Shown piece after piece: positions 18,175 to 26,309 of a stretch of DNA of 50,801 bases. This DNA is from Porphyromonadaceae bacterium UBA7048. Lineage in GTDB: Bacteria; Bacteroidota; Bacteroidia; Bacteroidales; Muribaculaceae. Below the pieces are notes generated by a model. It saw only the letters and a program-made list of their open reading frames with translations, ran no database searches and was not told the origin of the DNA. The stretch is taken from contig DLAL01000020.1 of the NCBI GenBank assembly GCA_002493945.1, positions 1 to 50,801 of the forward strand. The letters run 5' to 3'. Numbering within the stretch: position 1 is the stretch's first letter; each line of letters starts with the position of its first letter. A program made the position numbers and the translations under genes.

Positions 18175-20202
18175 TCAGAAGTAGAGTGATACATTGTCGA
18201 CGGCACGGTCGATGATGGGTGCCAGGGCTGTCGAGATATTTCCGACATATATCTCGCGGGTTTCATCGGAGATGCCCTGCGCGATTCTGTCGCGCAAGCG
18301 GTTCTCGTTATCGGTCCGCTTGCTGCGGAAGTTCGTGGCGATGTTCTTTCGCTTGCTGTCGCTCATCGTGCGGTTCTCGCCACGGAGGCCTTCATATATG
18401 GTGTCGAGATTGCCTATAAACAGAGTACATGCCCATAGGATGAATGCCAGAAGCACAAATATTATGTCAAGCAACAGACCGCAGATATCGAGCGAGTTGA
18501 TGACCGTCTCGGTGATGTCGAACTTACCTGTGGTGACTGACTTCGCCACGGCGAGCCACTGTTCGTTGCTGATGGTGAATCGTACGGCATTCTCGCCGAG
18601 ACTTCCCGGGAATGTTGAGCTGAAGATGTCGTTCACCGCACGCACGATCTGCTGGCGAAGACTCCCGGAGCCGTCGCGGTTGAGATACTTGCCTACGGCG
18701 TCTGAAACGAGGGAGTGGAACCGGTCGGCGCGTTTGCAGCCGTCCGGAGTGCTGCTGTCGAGCATTTCACGGCTGATGGATTCGGCAAGCGTCCGCACGG
18801 GGATATTGGCTCCCGCCGGTTTGCTCCATTCATCCAGCCGGTCGGCGACGTAGTCGAATACCAGCGGTGTCACAGCGAGGGCTATTTCGGCCTTCAGACT
18901 CGTGAATCCCTGACGCACTTCGTTGCGCAGCCGGTTCTTCACCTTGTCGATGAGCGATATGGCCTTGAAGTCGGTGATGATGGCACGGACGAGTCCGCGC
19001 GACACACAGTACGACGCTTCGGCGTCAAGCTCAATCTGGGCGAGGGGAAACACATCCTTTGCGTTCTCTCTGGTGAATCCCATCCGGGAGGCTCCGCCGG
19101 TGAGCATCACTACTCCGTCGAAGTCGCGCCCCTGAAGTTTTTTGAACTCCTCGCGGCATCCTTCGAGGAATTCGCGGTGCAGTCCGGCCCACGGGCCTTT
19201 CTTCACCGGAATGTTTTCGGTGCTGTACTTCACGTCATTCTCATGAGTGACCCGGTTCATGAATTCGGAGTCGATGTATTGCCGCACGATGTTGCCGTCG
19301 GTGAATTCGAGATTGACGCGGCTGCGGGCACCGGCGTTCGAGAAGTGGCTTTCCTTGGCCGTGCGAAGGGCCACGTAGTGGAACTCCGGTTCCTCCACTT
19401 CGTTGAGACGGCGCTGGTGGTCGCTTACTGCAATGGCCAGGGCCTGTCGCTCGATTTTCGACGCACCCAGCGGAATGCTGCGGTCCAGCTGGGTGTTGTT
19501 GTCGAAGTCGATCATGCTCACGTCCAGGGTGCTCGAGCCGTGGTCGATGACGATGGCGCCGCGACGGATACGTTCGGAGATTTCAGCGCTCTTCTCCTGA
19601 TAGACTTTCAGGATGGATGCCCGCGACTCGGGGATGATGACCACCTTCAGATTCAGGTTCAGGGCTTTCACCTTGGGGAAGGTCAGCGCTTCCTGAAGCA
19701 TATTGGCATACATCTGAAGGGTTTGCGGACGTGTCCATTCATCACTCGACGGACAGCCTATGGCCAGTATACCGCGTCCGGCGAAGCACGTTTTGTCGTT
19801 CACTGACTTGTAGATCATCTCGAGGCTTAGTTCGAGCAATTTCTGCATCAGCCAGAGCTTGCGTACCTGTGAGCCTTCGTACAGTTCTCCGGCTTCCAGA
19901 CGAGCCGGAGTGGCCTTGAAGTTCTGATAGAGTTTGCCGGAGGCGGCGTTGAATCCGTTGAGCATCTCCATGCTGCCGATGTGAGGTTCGTTTGCAGCAT
20001 CGAAGAATATGGCGCTCATGATTTTGCGCCCGATTGATGAGAAGAACAGGTCCGTCGGTAAGGAAGGCTCTGCGCCACCGATAGGAGCGTACGCCGCAGA
20101 GAGTTCGCCGTCGCCGAGGTCGAAGCCTATGACGTACTTGTAGGCGCCATTGTTTATGTCATCGGCCGAAATACCGAAATGGGAAAAGTCGAGTAAAGCC
20201 AT
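18175..20202 (-). CDS. Membrane-anchored Hsp70/actin-fold (ASKHA) ATPase
   Basis: A 675-residue protein. The ATPase fold is visible from three motifs: phosphate-1 GFDLGDGELS (26-35), phosphate-2 AIVIDHGSSTLDVS (216-229) and the adenosine loop VVMLTGGASRMGF (364-376). There is no substrate-binding domain like DnaK's. Instead residues 410-560 are helical and a single strongly hydrophobic segment (about 573-596) crosses the membrane, followed by a basic, highly charged tail (about 605-675). This differs from DnaK, HscA, MreB, FtsA and PilM. It sits directly upstream of the AAA+ ATPase (seven-base gap), implying that the two ATPases work together at the inner membrane. Clients are unknown. Confidence 0.82.
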   Translation of the reverse strand: MALLDFSHFGISADDINNGAYKYVIGFDLGDGELSAAYAPIGGAEPSLPTDLFFSSIGRKIMSAIFFDAANEPHIGSMEMLNGFNAASGKLYQNFKATPARLEAGELYEGSQVRKLWLMQKLLELSLEMIYKSVNDKTCFAGRGILAIGCPSSDEWTRPQTLQMYANMLQEALTFPKVKALNLNLKVVIIPESRASILKVYQEKSAEISERIRRGAIVIDHGSSTLDVSMIDFDNNTQLDRSIPLGASKIERQALAIAVSDHQRRLNEVEEPEFHYVALRTAKESHFSNAGARSRVNLEFTDGNIVRQYIDSEFMNRVTHENDVKYSTENIPVKKGPWAGLHREFLEGCREEFKKLQGRDFDGVVMLTGGASRMGFTRENAKDVFPLAQIELDAEASYCVSRGLVRAIITDFKAISLIDKVKNRLRNEVRQGFTSLKAEIALAVTPLVFDYVADRLDEWSKPAGANIPVRTLAESISREMLDSSTPDGCKRADRFHSLVSDAVGKYLNRDGSGSLRQQIVRAVNDIFSSTFPGSLGENAVRFTISNEQWLAVAKSVTTGKFDITETVINSLDICGLLLDIIFVLLAFILWACTLFIGNLDTIYEGLRGENRTMSDSKRKNIATNFRSKRTDNENRLRDRIAQGISDETREIYVGNISTALAPIIDRAVDNVSLYF

Positions 20203-20265
20203 CGTGAGTCAGTGGATTACTGATTAGAACGTTGAACGTTAGGTTGATATTTGCGAGTCTGACCG

Positions 20266-20703
20266 TCAGAGCGAAATGTCGCCATTGTCATCGACAGGAG
20301 GTTCGGGAAGTTCGTGCTCCTTTCGATGCTCTTCGACATACTTTTTAAGGTCGGGGCGCAATTCATCCACGCGCACACTTTCCATCCGTCCGATGTTGCG
20401 GGGGAGTAGTGCGAATCCTGTAGAGGGGTCTTTCATCAGGAAATTGATGGTGAGGAACGCGTTGTAGGGGTTCAGGCCGCGCTCGTTGACGAGCTGGCTC
20501 CAGGTGACGCCCTCGATGATGAGGCGCGGCTCGATACCGTCATTGAACCATTTTACAAACGCCTCTTTCACTTCGGGTTTGCATCCGATCAGGCCCCATA
20601 CGGTGTGGAGCACTTCTCCGGTCGTGTAGTGGTAGTCGTCTTTCAGACGCTTGCTTAACTTGTTGTAGTTGACTGCTATGCGCATCGTATTGTTGTCCAT
20701 CAT
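20266..20703 (-). CDS. Small unknown protein
   Basis: A 145-residue soluble protein with no recognised family. It is mixed alpha/beta with a central helix-rich part (VKEAFVKWFNDGIEPRLIIE) and an acidic, proline-rich tail (ELPEPPVDDNGDISL). Its start overlaps the protease stop by four bases (ATGA), so it is translationally coupled to the protease and could be its partner or inhibitor; this is inference from position only. A 63-base gap without features separates it from the Hsp70-like gene. Confidence 0.72.
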   Translation of the reverse strand: MMDNNTMRIAVNYNKLSKRLKDDYHYTTGEVLHTVWGLIGCKPEVKEAFVKWFNDGIEPRLIIEGVTWSQLVNERGLNPYNAFLTINFLMKDPSTGFALLPRNIGRMESVRVDELRPDLKKYVEEHRKEHELPEPPVDDNGDISL

Positions 20704-21365
20704 TCTTCTTTAATTTTAAGTTCTTTAGTAATTTCGTCAGCCACGCGGTTGGCGTCGGCTTCGACGGTCTGGAGTTGGTAGAGCATCATATCGACTTCGG
20801 CACGAATGTAGTGCGAGAAATTGATGGCCCATGCTTTTGCCTGTTCATCCGTACCGAAACTGTATCCTTCGGTGGTGATGGCACGATACTGCTGGGCATG
20901 GCGCATTTCGTGGAAGATGGTGTTGATGATAATGCCCATTGCGGTCGGGTCGGAGAAGCTGATAAGGTCGATATTTAGCGTAATAGAGTTGTCTTTGCTT
21001 TGATAGCATCCGCAGGTTGCGCCGCCGATTTCGTACGCCGACATAAAATTTATCTTGGTTATGTCGAGGTCATAGATTGCGTTGCACTTTTCGATAAGTT
21101 CGCGGATGAGAGCCATACGCTCGTCGGCTGACATATCCTTTATTCTGGCTTCGATGCCTTCGGGGAAAGTCTCTTTCAGAAGTTCCCGGCATTTTTCAAT
21201 CATCTCTTTATCCTTGTCGCTCAGTTGAACGTCCTGAAAGAGCTCAGGATATTTGTGCTTTGTGAAGTAACGTTTGGATGCCGAATAGCCCCATTGGATA
21301 ACGGCCAGGCCGCCTTCAATTGCTGCATACAACAGCAGTCCTCCAAGTACAGTTTCTATTATCAT
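20700..21365 (-). CDS. Membrane-anchored HExxH metalloprotease, unknown family
   Basis: A 221-residue protein. Residues 3-25 form a membrane anchor. The zincin motif is HEMRH (152-156) in NTIFHEMRHAQQY, and E202 in VEADANRVADE is well placed as the third zinc ligand. The catalytic domain probably faces the cytoplasm because a basic stretch (SASKRYFTKHKY) follows the anchor. It does not resemble FtsH, HtpX or M48 peptidases. The surrounding DNA is AT-richer than the window average. It is the second gene of the operon, 67 bases after the sigma factor, and overlaps the next gene by ATGA. A substrate such as a regulator or operon partner is conceivable but not shown. Confidence 0.75.
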   Translation of the reverse strand: MIIETVLGGLLLYAAIEGGLAVIQWGYSASKRYFTKHKYPELFQDVQLSDKDKEMIEKCRELLKETFPEGIEARIKDMSADERMALIRELIEKCNAIYDLDITKINFMSAYEIGGATCGCYQSKDNSITLNIDLISFSDPTAMGIIINTIFHEMRHAQQYRAITTEGYSFGTDEQAKAWAINFSHYIRAEVDMMLYQLQTVEADANRVADEITKELKIKEE

Positions 21366-21432
21366 GATTTTAAAGTTTAGATTGTCTGTTCACTTGTTCT
21401 ATGGTATCGTCCTCAAAAAGGGACATGTCTTG

Positions 21433-22050
21433 TTAGAAAATATTCAGATTATGACGAATTTTTTTTTCAAAGCGTTCGGCGGCCTTCTTCACGGCGGCCG
21501 GAGTCATGTCGAGCTGGTCTGCGAGTTTGCGGTGCATATCTACACCTTTGTCTCCGTCGTCGGAAATCGAATTGAGCAGGAGGGTCAGATAGATGTAGCG
21601 GTCGCGGCCGGCGACATCGGGTGTGGCGATGGCCTGCAGGAATGAATAGTAGCAGTCTGTCCTGAGCTGAGGGTCGTAGTCTCTGTCGCTTTCTATTATT
21701 TCGGGGAGTTCGCCGTCTGAACTTACCGTCACATGCGAGCGGCGGCGTTGTGACTGTCGGAAAGACTCGTCAATATAATTCGTCAGGCTTGTGGTGATGT
21801 ATTTGATCGGCGTGGTATCGTTGCGGCAATTGCGCAGACGTATCTCACCACTTTCTGTCGGTGTGATCAGAAAGTCATAAAAGTCTATAAGAATCTCTTC
21901 GACTTCCTTACGCTCTTTCAGACGCATGCGGTGACGGATGACGCTGCGTAAGTCACCCCCATGACGGGTAATGACTATTTCGTACAGGGCGTCAAGATCG
22001 TTGTCGTCAAGATAGCGAGTCATCAGTTCGGTATCAGATATCATATTCAT
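21433..22050 (-). CDS. Divergent ECF-like sigma-70 family factor
   Basis: A 205-residue protein with the layout of a small sigma factor. The first ~100 residues hold a region-2-like helical block (MTRYLDDNDLDALYEIVITR ... EEILIDFYDFLI), and residues about 165-205 hold a region-4-like helix-turn-helix (MHRKLADQLDMTPAAVKKAA). The linker is unusually long and acidic (SSDGELPEIIESDRDYDPQL). It is first in the nine-gene operon and its product may direct transcription of the operon itself. No classical zinc anti-sigma factor is adjacent; the last gene's N-terminus is the only candidate. Sigma identity is likely but the match is remote. Confidence 0.7.
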   Translation of the reverse strand: MNMISDTELMTRYLDDNDLDALYEIVITRHGGDLRSVIRHRMRLKERKEVEEILIDFYDFLITPTESGEIRLRNCRNDTTPIKYITTSLTNYIDESFRQSQRRRSHVTVSSDGELPEIIESDRDYDPQLRTDCYYSFLQAIATPDVAGRDRYIYLTLLLNSISDDGDKGVDMHRKLADQLDMTPAAVKKAAERFEKKIRHNLNIF

Positions 22051-22068
22051 TCGGTTAGGTATTCACGG

Positions 22069-22099
22069 CAAAGTTGCACTTTTTTTATGAAATGGACAA
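22069..22099 (-). promoter_or_regulatory. Predicted promoter of the sigma/Hsp70/AAA operon
   Basis: On the minus strand TTG (22099-22097, within TTGTTG) lies 20 bases upstream of CAACTTTG (22076-22069), one mismatch from TAnnTTTG. The start codon at 22050 would leave a leader of about 12 bases. Confidence 0.5.
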
Positions 22100-22124
22100 C
22101 AAAAAAGCTAAAAAAAATCAAAGT

Positions 22125-22174
22125 AAAAAGGCGCTGTGTCAGATTGCACGATGTATGCAATATGGCACAGCGCC
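22125..22174 (-). terminator. Terminator of the three-gene carbohydrate operon
   Basis: On the minus strand a long stem (GGCGCTGTG at 22174-22166 with CACAGCGCC at 22138-22130) contains an inner ATTGCA/TGCAAT stem and is followed by TTTTTACTTT. It lies just upstream of the sigma-operon promoter. Confidence 0.8.
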
Positions 22175-22196
22175 GTGTCAAGTTATGAAGTGACTT

Positions 22197-25100
22197 TTAC
22201 TTTGCTATGGATTTACGGCCGCGGCTGATGACGAGGCCCTTGTAGGAGTCGTCCACGGGGAGACCGCTGACGTTGTAGAGCTGAGCGTCGGCGCTGTCGT
22301 CCGTGAGCACTTCGCCGACTGATGTCGGGGTCTTCTTCTCGAAGAGCTGCCACTTGGCGAACTGGGTCTCATTGCTTCCGTTGTTGTCGCGGACATTGAG
22401 GCGGTAGTGTGTGTAGGCCTTGTCGGTGGTCACGGGATATTCGACGGTGTTCAGACGCACCATGAAGGACTGGTCGTCGCGGCTGTCGAGTGTGTCCCAG
22501 TTCATTCCGTCGTTGGAGCCCTGCAGGTCCCATGACTTTGGGTTGCGGCTGATGTCGTCGAAGGCGTTGGATATGGAGTAGCGGTCGATGACCACGGCGC
22601 GGGGCGATTCATACTGCACCCAGAAGCTCTTGTGGCCGGTCACGCAGTACTTCGAGGCTATGTCGTCGTTGATGAGGTTGTCGACGGTCTCCACGTAGCC
22701 GTTGGCGTTGAAGCCGTCGTACTGGTTGGTGATGCGGCCGCCGTTGCCCGTCACTTCCGTGGCCATGGTCTCGTTCATGCCGAAGAGCTGGAACTCGGAG
22801 AGCGTGACGTTGTCCGTGGCTGCGGCGTCGCCTTTGAGCAACATTCTGAAGTATCTGCCTGCAGGGATGTTGCGTGCGTTCTTGGAGCTGTTGCCTTCGA
22901 TGGATATCTGATACATGTTGGTCTCAAGCGGTGAGAGGAACACCTGGTTGCTGCGGCTGTCCAGGTCGGTCCACTCGCTGCCGTCGGCCGATACCTGAAG
23001 AGTCCATGCGGTGAGGGCGCTGCCCGGAATGGTGCTGCCCCAGGTGAGGGCGTAGCCTGTGGCACGGAAATTCTCGGGAAGCTCGAAGGCGAATGTAAGG
23101 CCGTCGTCGGTCATCTTGCCGAGGTCGACTTCCGTGTCGGTGTCATTGTCGAAGAGGGCGGTGAGGTCGCTTGCCGAGCGGTCTGAGGCCGGATTCACCA
23201 CGCGGTCGGTGCGGTCGAAGTCTTCCACGCGCTGCCAGAAGCCTGCCTCGATGTCGGGGAGCTCAACCGTCGGGTCGATGGCCGGGGCTATGTGACGGGC
23301 CATAAGGGTGGTGCCTTCGGTCCACGGGTGCACGTAGTCATATGTGAGGTAGACCTTACCCTCGGTAGGACGGTGCAGGTCGACGATGGAGGCGCCTGTC
23401 TGACGGGCCACCTCGTCGATGAGCGGTATGATTTCGGCTGTCACCGTCTCGTCGACGATGGGCATGGTGCTGTTCCACGATGCGATGGGGTAGCAGAGTA
23501 TCACACGTATATCGGGATTGACGGCTTTGAAGGAGTTTATGTAGTCGACGTAGTCTGTCACGAAGCGGTCACGTTTCTTCCAGTTGTCGGGGTTGGAGTC
23601 GTTTGTGCCGAATTTGGCTACGAGCACGTCGGGTTTCCATGCGAGTGCCGATGTGTACTGCGCCTGGTCCCAGTAGGGATGCGACGAGCCTTTGATGATG
23701 GTGGCTCCGCCTTCGCCGAAGTTCTCGACGATATATCCGTCGCCGAGGAGACGTCCGAGTATAGAGGGATAGCGGTCCTGCTCCTCGAGCCGCGCGTTGG
23801 CCGTGATGCTGTTGCCCGTGCAGGCCACTTTGATTTTGCGCTCGCTCGCAGGAGTGCCGAAAATCTGCCACTTGGCGAACTGCATGTTCATTTCGCCCTT
23901 GTTGTCGGTGATGTAGAGGCGGAAGCTGTCGTAGGCTTTGTCGGTGCTGACGGCGAAGCGCAGGGTGTGGTGGTTGACGAGGAATTCGCAGTCCGTGCGT
24001 TCGTCCAGCACGTCCCATGTGTCCGTGGCGGCGTCATAGCCTTCGAAGCGCCAGCTCTTGGGGTTGCGGTTCGGCAGATCCTTGGCCGAAATGAGCGAGT
24101 AGCCTGTCGGCACGGTTTTCTCGAGCGACTGATATTCGACCCATCCGGTGCGGTGGCCTGTGGCGCAGTACTTACTGTTGATGTCGTCGGTGATGAGCTG
24201 TTCGACGGTCTCGACGTACTGGCCGACATTGTATCCGGGGTGTTCGCCCTTTATGGAGCCGCCGTTGCCGGTGACGCTTGTGACAATTCGCTCGGGGAAT
24301 CCGAGAAGCTGCCATTCGGAAAGGCTGACAGCTGACGCTACGCCGTCGGCGGCTGTCATCACGAGGCGGTACGCGGTGTAGGCCGGAAGGGTGTTGCGGT
24401 CGTCCGGGAGGCTGACGGTGTAGAGATGCGTCTCGCCGCGGTGGAGGAATTTCTCGTCTGCGCGCGAGTCGATGTCAGTCCACTGCGTGCCGTCGGCCGA
24501 GCCCTGCAGGGTCCATGCCGCGGGAGCCTGCAGGAAGTCGCTGCCCGAGGTCACGGAGTAGCCCGTGAGCTTCACGCCTTCTTCGAGCTGCAGGGTCACG
24601 GTGGCATGTCCGTCGGTGACGGATGCGCTGAAGTCGGTGGCCGGGTCGTTGTCGTTCAGCGCGTTCAGTACGGCTGCCTCGGAGCCGTCGGCAGAGAGGG
24701 CGCCGAAGTCAGTCCAGTCTGCGACAGCCAGCGTCGAGTACATGTCCGACGGCACTTCGATGGCCGGATTGGCGGCATTGGCCACCACATGAGCCATGAT
24801 GGAAGCTCCTGATGCGTTGGGGTGCACGCCGTCATAGAGCAGAGATTCGTTGCCCGAAAGTGCCGTGTGCAGGTCGATGACCTTCGCGCCGGTCAAGGCC
24901 GCAACTTCGTCGATCATCGGGCATATCTCGTCGCGGATGACTTCGCCGCGTATGTTCATGTTGTTGCTGTACGCCGGAAGGGGCTTGCAGATGTACACGG
25001 CAGGATGGCTCGCGAGGCTCGAGAATGACTCCACGAGTTCGGCGTAGTCACTGACGAACTCGTCGCGGTGCGCCGACCAGTTGCTCTCCTTGGAGTCGTT

Positions 25101-26279
25101 GGTGCCCAGGTCGATGACCACCACGTCGGGCTTCCAGCCGAGGACTTCGGGATACTTCCACTCGTTGACGTACGGCTTGTTGCCGTTCTTGAGCAGGGTG
25201 CGCTCGCTGATGCCGTAGTTGAGCACCTGGTAGCCGCTGCCTAAAAGGGAGGCGAGCTGCGACGGGTATTTGTCGGCCTCGCCGAGGGCGGTGTTCTCGG
25301 TGATGCTGTTGCCTACGCATGCCACCTTGACGCGCGCCTCCGATGTAGCGGTGCCGGAGATGTGCCACTTGCAGAACTGGGTGTCGCCGCTGCCGTTGTT
25401 GTCAGTGATGGAGAGGCGGAAGCGCGAGTAGGTCCGGTCAGCCTTGACGGGGAACACTATGGTGCTGAAGCGCTGGGTGAACTTGAAGCCCGTCTGCTCG
25501 TCGAGCACGTCCCACGTGAATGTCGTCTCGTCGAAGCCTTCGAAGCGCCACGACTTCGGGTCGCGCGACGAGTCGGACACGCAGCTTGTGATGGCGTACG
25601 ACTCCGGAGCGACCTGACGGGGCGATACATACTCCACCCACAGGCTCCTGTTGCCTGTCACGCAGTACTTCGTCGAGATTTTGTCATTGGTGAGGTTGGT
25701 GTAGACCTCGACGTAGCCGTTCTGATTGAAGCCTCTGTGCTGTGCGCGGAGGACGCCGCCGTCGGCGGTGATGCCCTGTGTCAGAGCGGCCGGGAATCCG
25801 AAGAGCTGTATCTCGGACAGGCCGAAGCGGCCTGCCGGGAAGTTGAAGCGGATATAGCGGTACGACGGCATGTTGTCGCGGTTCGAGCCGGGTACAAGGC
25901 TGAAATTGTGCGTCCAGTAGGGTTCGTTGTAGGATTTGCCTGACTGGTCCTGGATTTTGGTCCATGTCGTGCCGTCGGCAGAGCCTTCGACTGTCCATGA
26001 TGACGGGCCGTTGGTGGTGGTGTCGTCGCCGGTTATAGTGTAGTTCGACAGCTTGAAGTCTTCAGGCATCGTGAATGTCACGGATGTCGGCTCGGTGAAG
26101 TCGGTCACGGCTGCGGTCTTGTCGTTGTTGTCTGTAAGGGCGGCGAGCTGTCCGCTGTCCAGACCGGTTGATTTCACCTCTGTGCACAGGTCCGTCCAGT
26201 CGAACGGGCTTATGGTCGAGCCGTTGGCGGCAAGTGCCAGCGCCAGGCCGAGGGTAGTGATGATCGGTTTGTAAGTCAT
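22197..26279 (-). CDS. Secreted multidomain protein: two SGNH esterase domains and repeated F5/8-type C domains
   Basis: A 1360-residue secreted protein: signal peptide (MTYKPIITTLGLALALAANG), then three copies of a module made of an F5/8-type C (discoidin) domain plus a second sandwich domain (about 22-315, 520-815, 1010-1310). Two SGNH hydrolase domains sit after modules 1 and 2. SGNH-1 has CVGNSIT (S325), DLGTNDS and YDGVHPN; SGNH-2 has CTGNSIT (S824), KFGTNDS and YDYVHPW. Each therefore keeps Ser, Asn and Asp/His. The C-terminus (VYNVSG-like tail ending SRGRKSIAK) is a surface-sorting-type tail. Likely activity: removing O-acetyl groups from a glycan bound by the sandwich domains. It is last in the operon after the glycosidase. 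The two SGNH copies may differ in specificity. Confidence 0.88.
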   Translation of the reverse strand: MTYKPIITTLGLALALAANGSTISPFDWTDLCTEVKSTGLDSGQLAALTDNNDKTAAVTDFTEPTSVTFTMPEDFKLSNYTITGDDTTTNGPSSWTVEGSADGTTWTKIQDQSGKSYNEPYWTHNFSLVPGSNRDNMPSYRYIRFNFPAGRFGLSEIQLFGFPAALTQGITADGGVLRAQHRGFNQNGYVEVYTNLTNDKISTKYCVTGNRSLWVEYVSPRQVAPESYAITSCVSDSSRDPKSWRFEGFDETTFTWDVLDEQTGFKFTQRFSTIVFPVKADRTYSRFRLSITDNNGSGDTQFCKWHISGTATSEARVKVACVGNSITENTALGEADKYPSQLASLLGSGYQVLNYGISERTLLKNGNKPYVNEWKYPEVLGWKPDVVVIDLGTNDSKESNWSAHRDEFVSDYAELVESFSSLASHPAVYICKPLPAYSNNMNIRGEVIRDEICPMIDEVAALTGAKVIDLHTALSGNESLLYDGVHPNASGASIMAHVVANAANPAIEVPSDMYSTLAVADWTDFGALSADGSEAAVLNALNDNDPATDFSASVTDGHATVTLQLEEGVKLTGYSVTSGSDFLQAPAAWTLQGSADGTQWTDIDSRADEKFLHRGETHLYTVSLPDDRNTLPAYTAYRLVMTAADGVASAVSLSEWQLLGFPERIVTSVTGNGGSIKGEHPGYNVGQYVETVEQLITDDINSKYCATGHRTGWVEYQSLEKTVPTGYSLISAKDLPNRNPKSWRFEGYDAATDTWDVLDERTDCEFLVNHHTLRFAVSTDKAYDSFRLYITDNKGEMNMQFAKWQIFGTPASERKIKVACTGNSITANARLEEQDRYPSILGRLLGDGYIVENFGEGGATIIKGSSHPYWDQAQYTSALAWKPDVLVAKFGTNDSNPDNWKKRDRFVTDYVDYINSFKAVNPDIRVILCYPIASWNSTMPIVDETVTAEIIPLIDEVARQTGASIVDLHRPTEGKVYLTYDYVHPWTEGTTLMARHIAPAIDPTVELPDIEAGFWQRVEDFDRTDRVVNPASDRSASDLTALFDNDTDTEVDLGKMTDDGLTFAFELPENFRATGYALTWGSTIPGSALTAWTLQVSADGSEWTDLDSRSNQVFLSPLETNMYQISIEGNSSKNARNIPAGRYFRMLLKGDAAATDNVTLSEFQLFGMNETMATEVTGNGGRITNQYDGFNANGYVETVDNLINDDIASKYCVTGHKSFWVQYESPRAVVIDRYSISNAFDDISRNPKSWDLQGSNDGMNWDTLDSRDDQSFMVRLNTVEYPVTTDKAYTHYRLNVRDNNGSNETQFAKWQLFEKKTPTSVGEVLTDDSADAQLYNVSGLPVDDSYKGLVISRGRKSIAK

Positions 26280-26309
26280 TGTGGTATATGATTTGGTTGT
26301 TCGTTCTGA

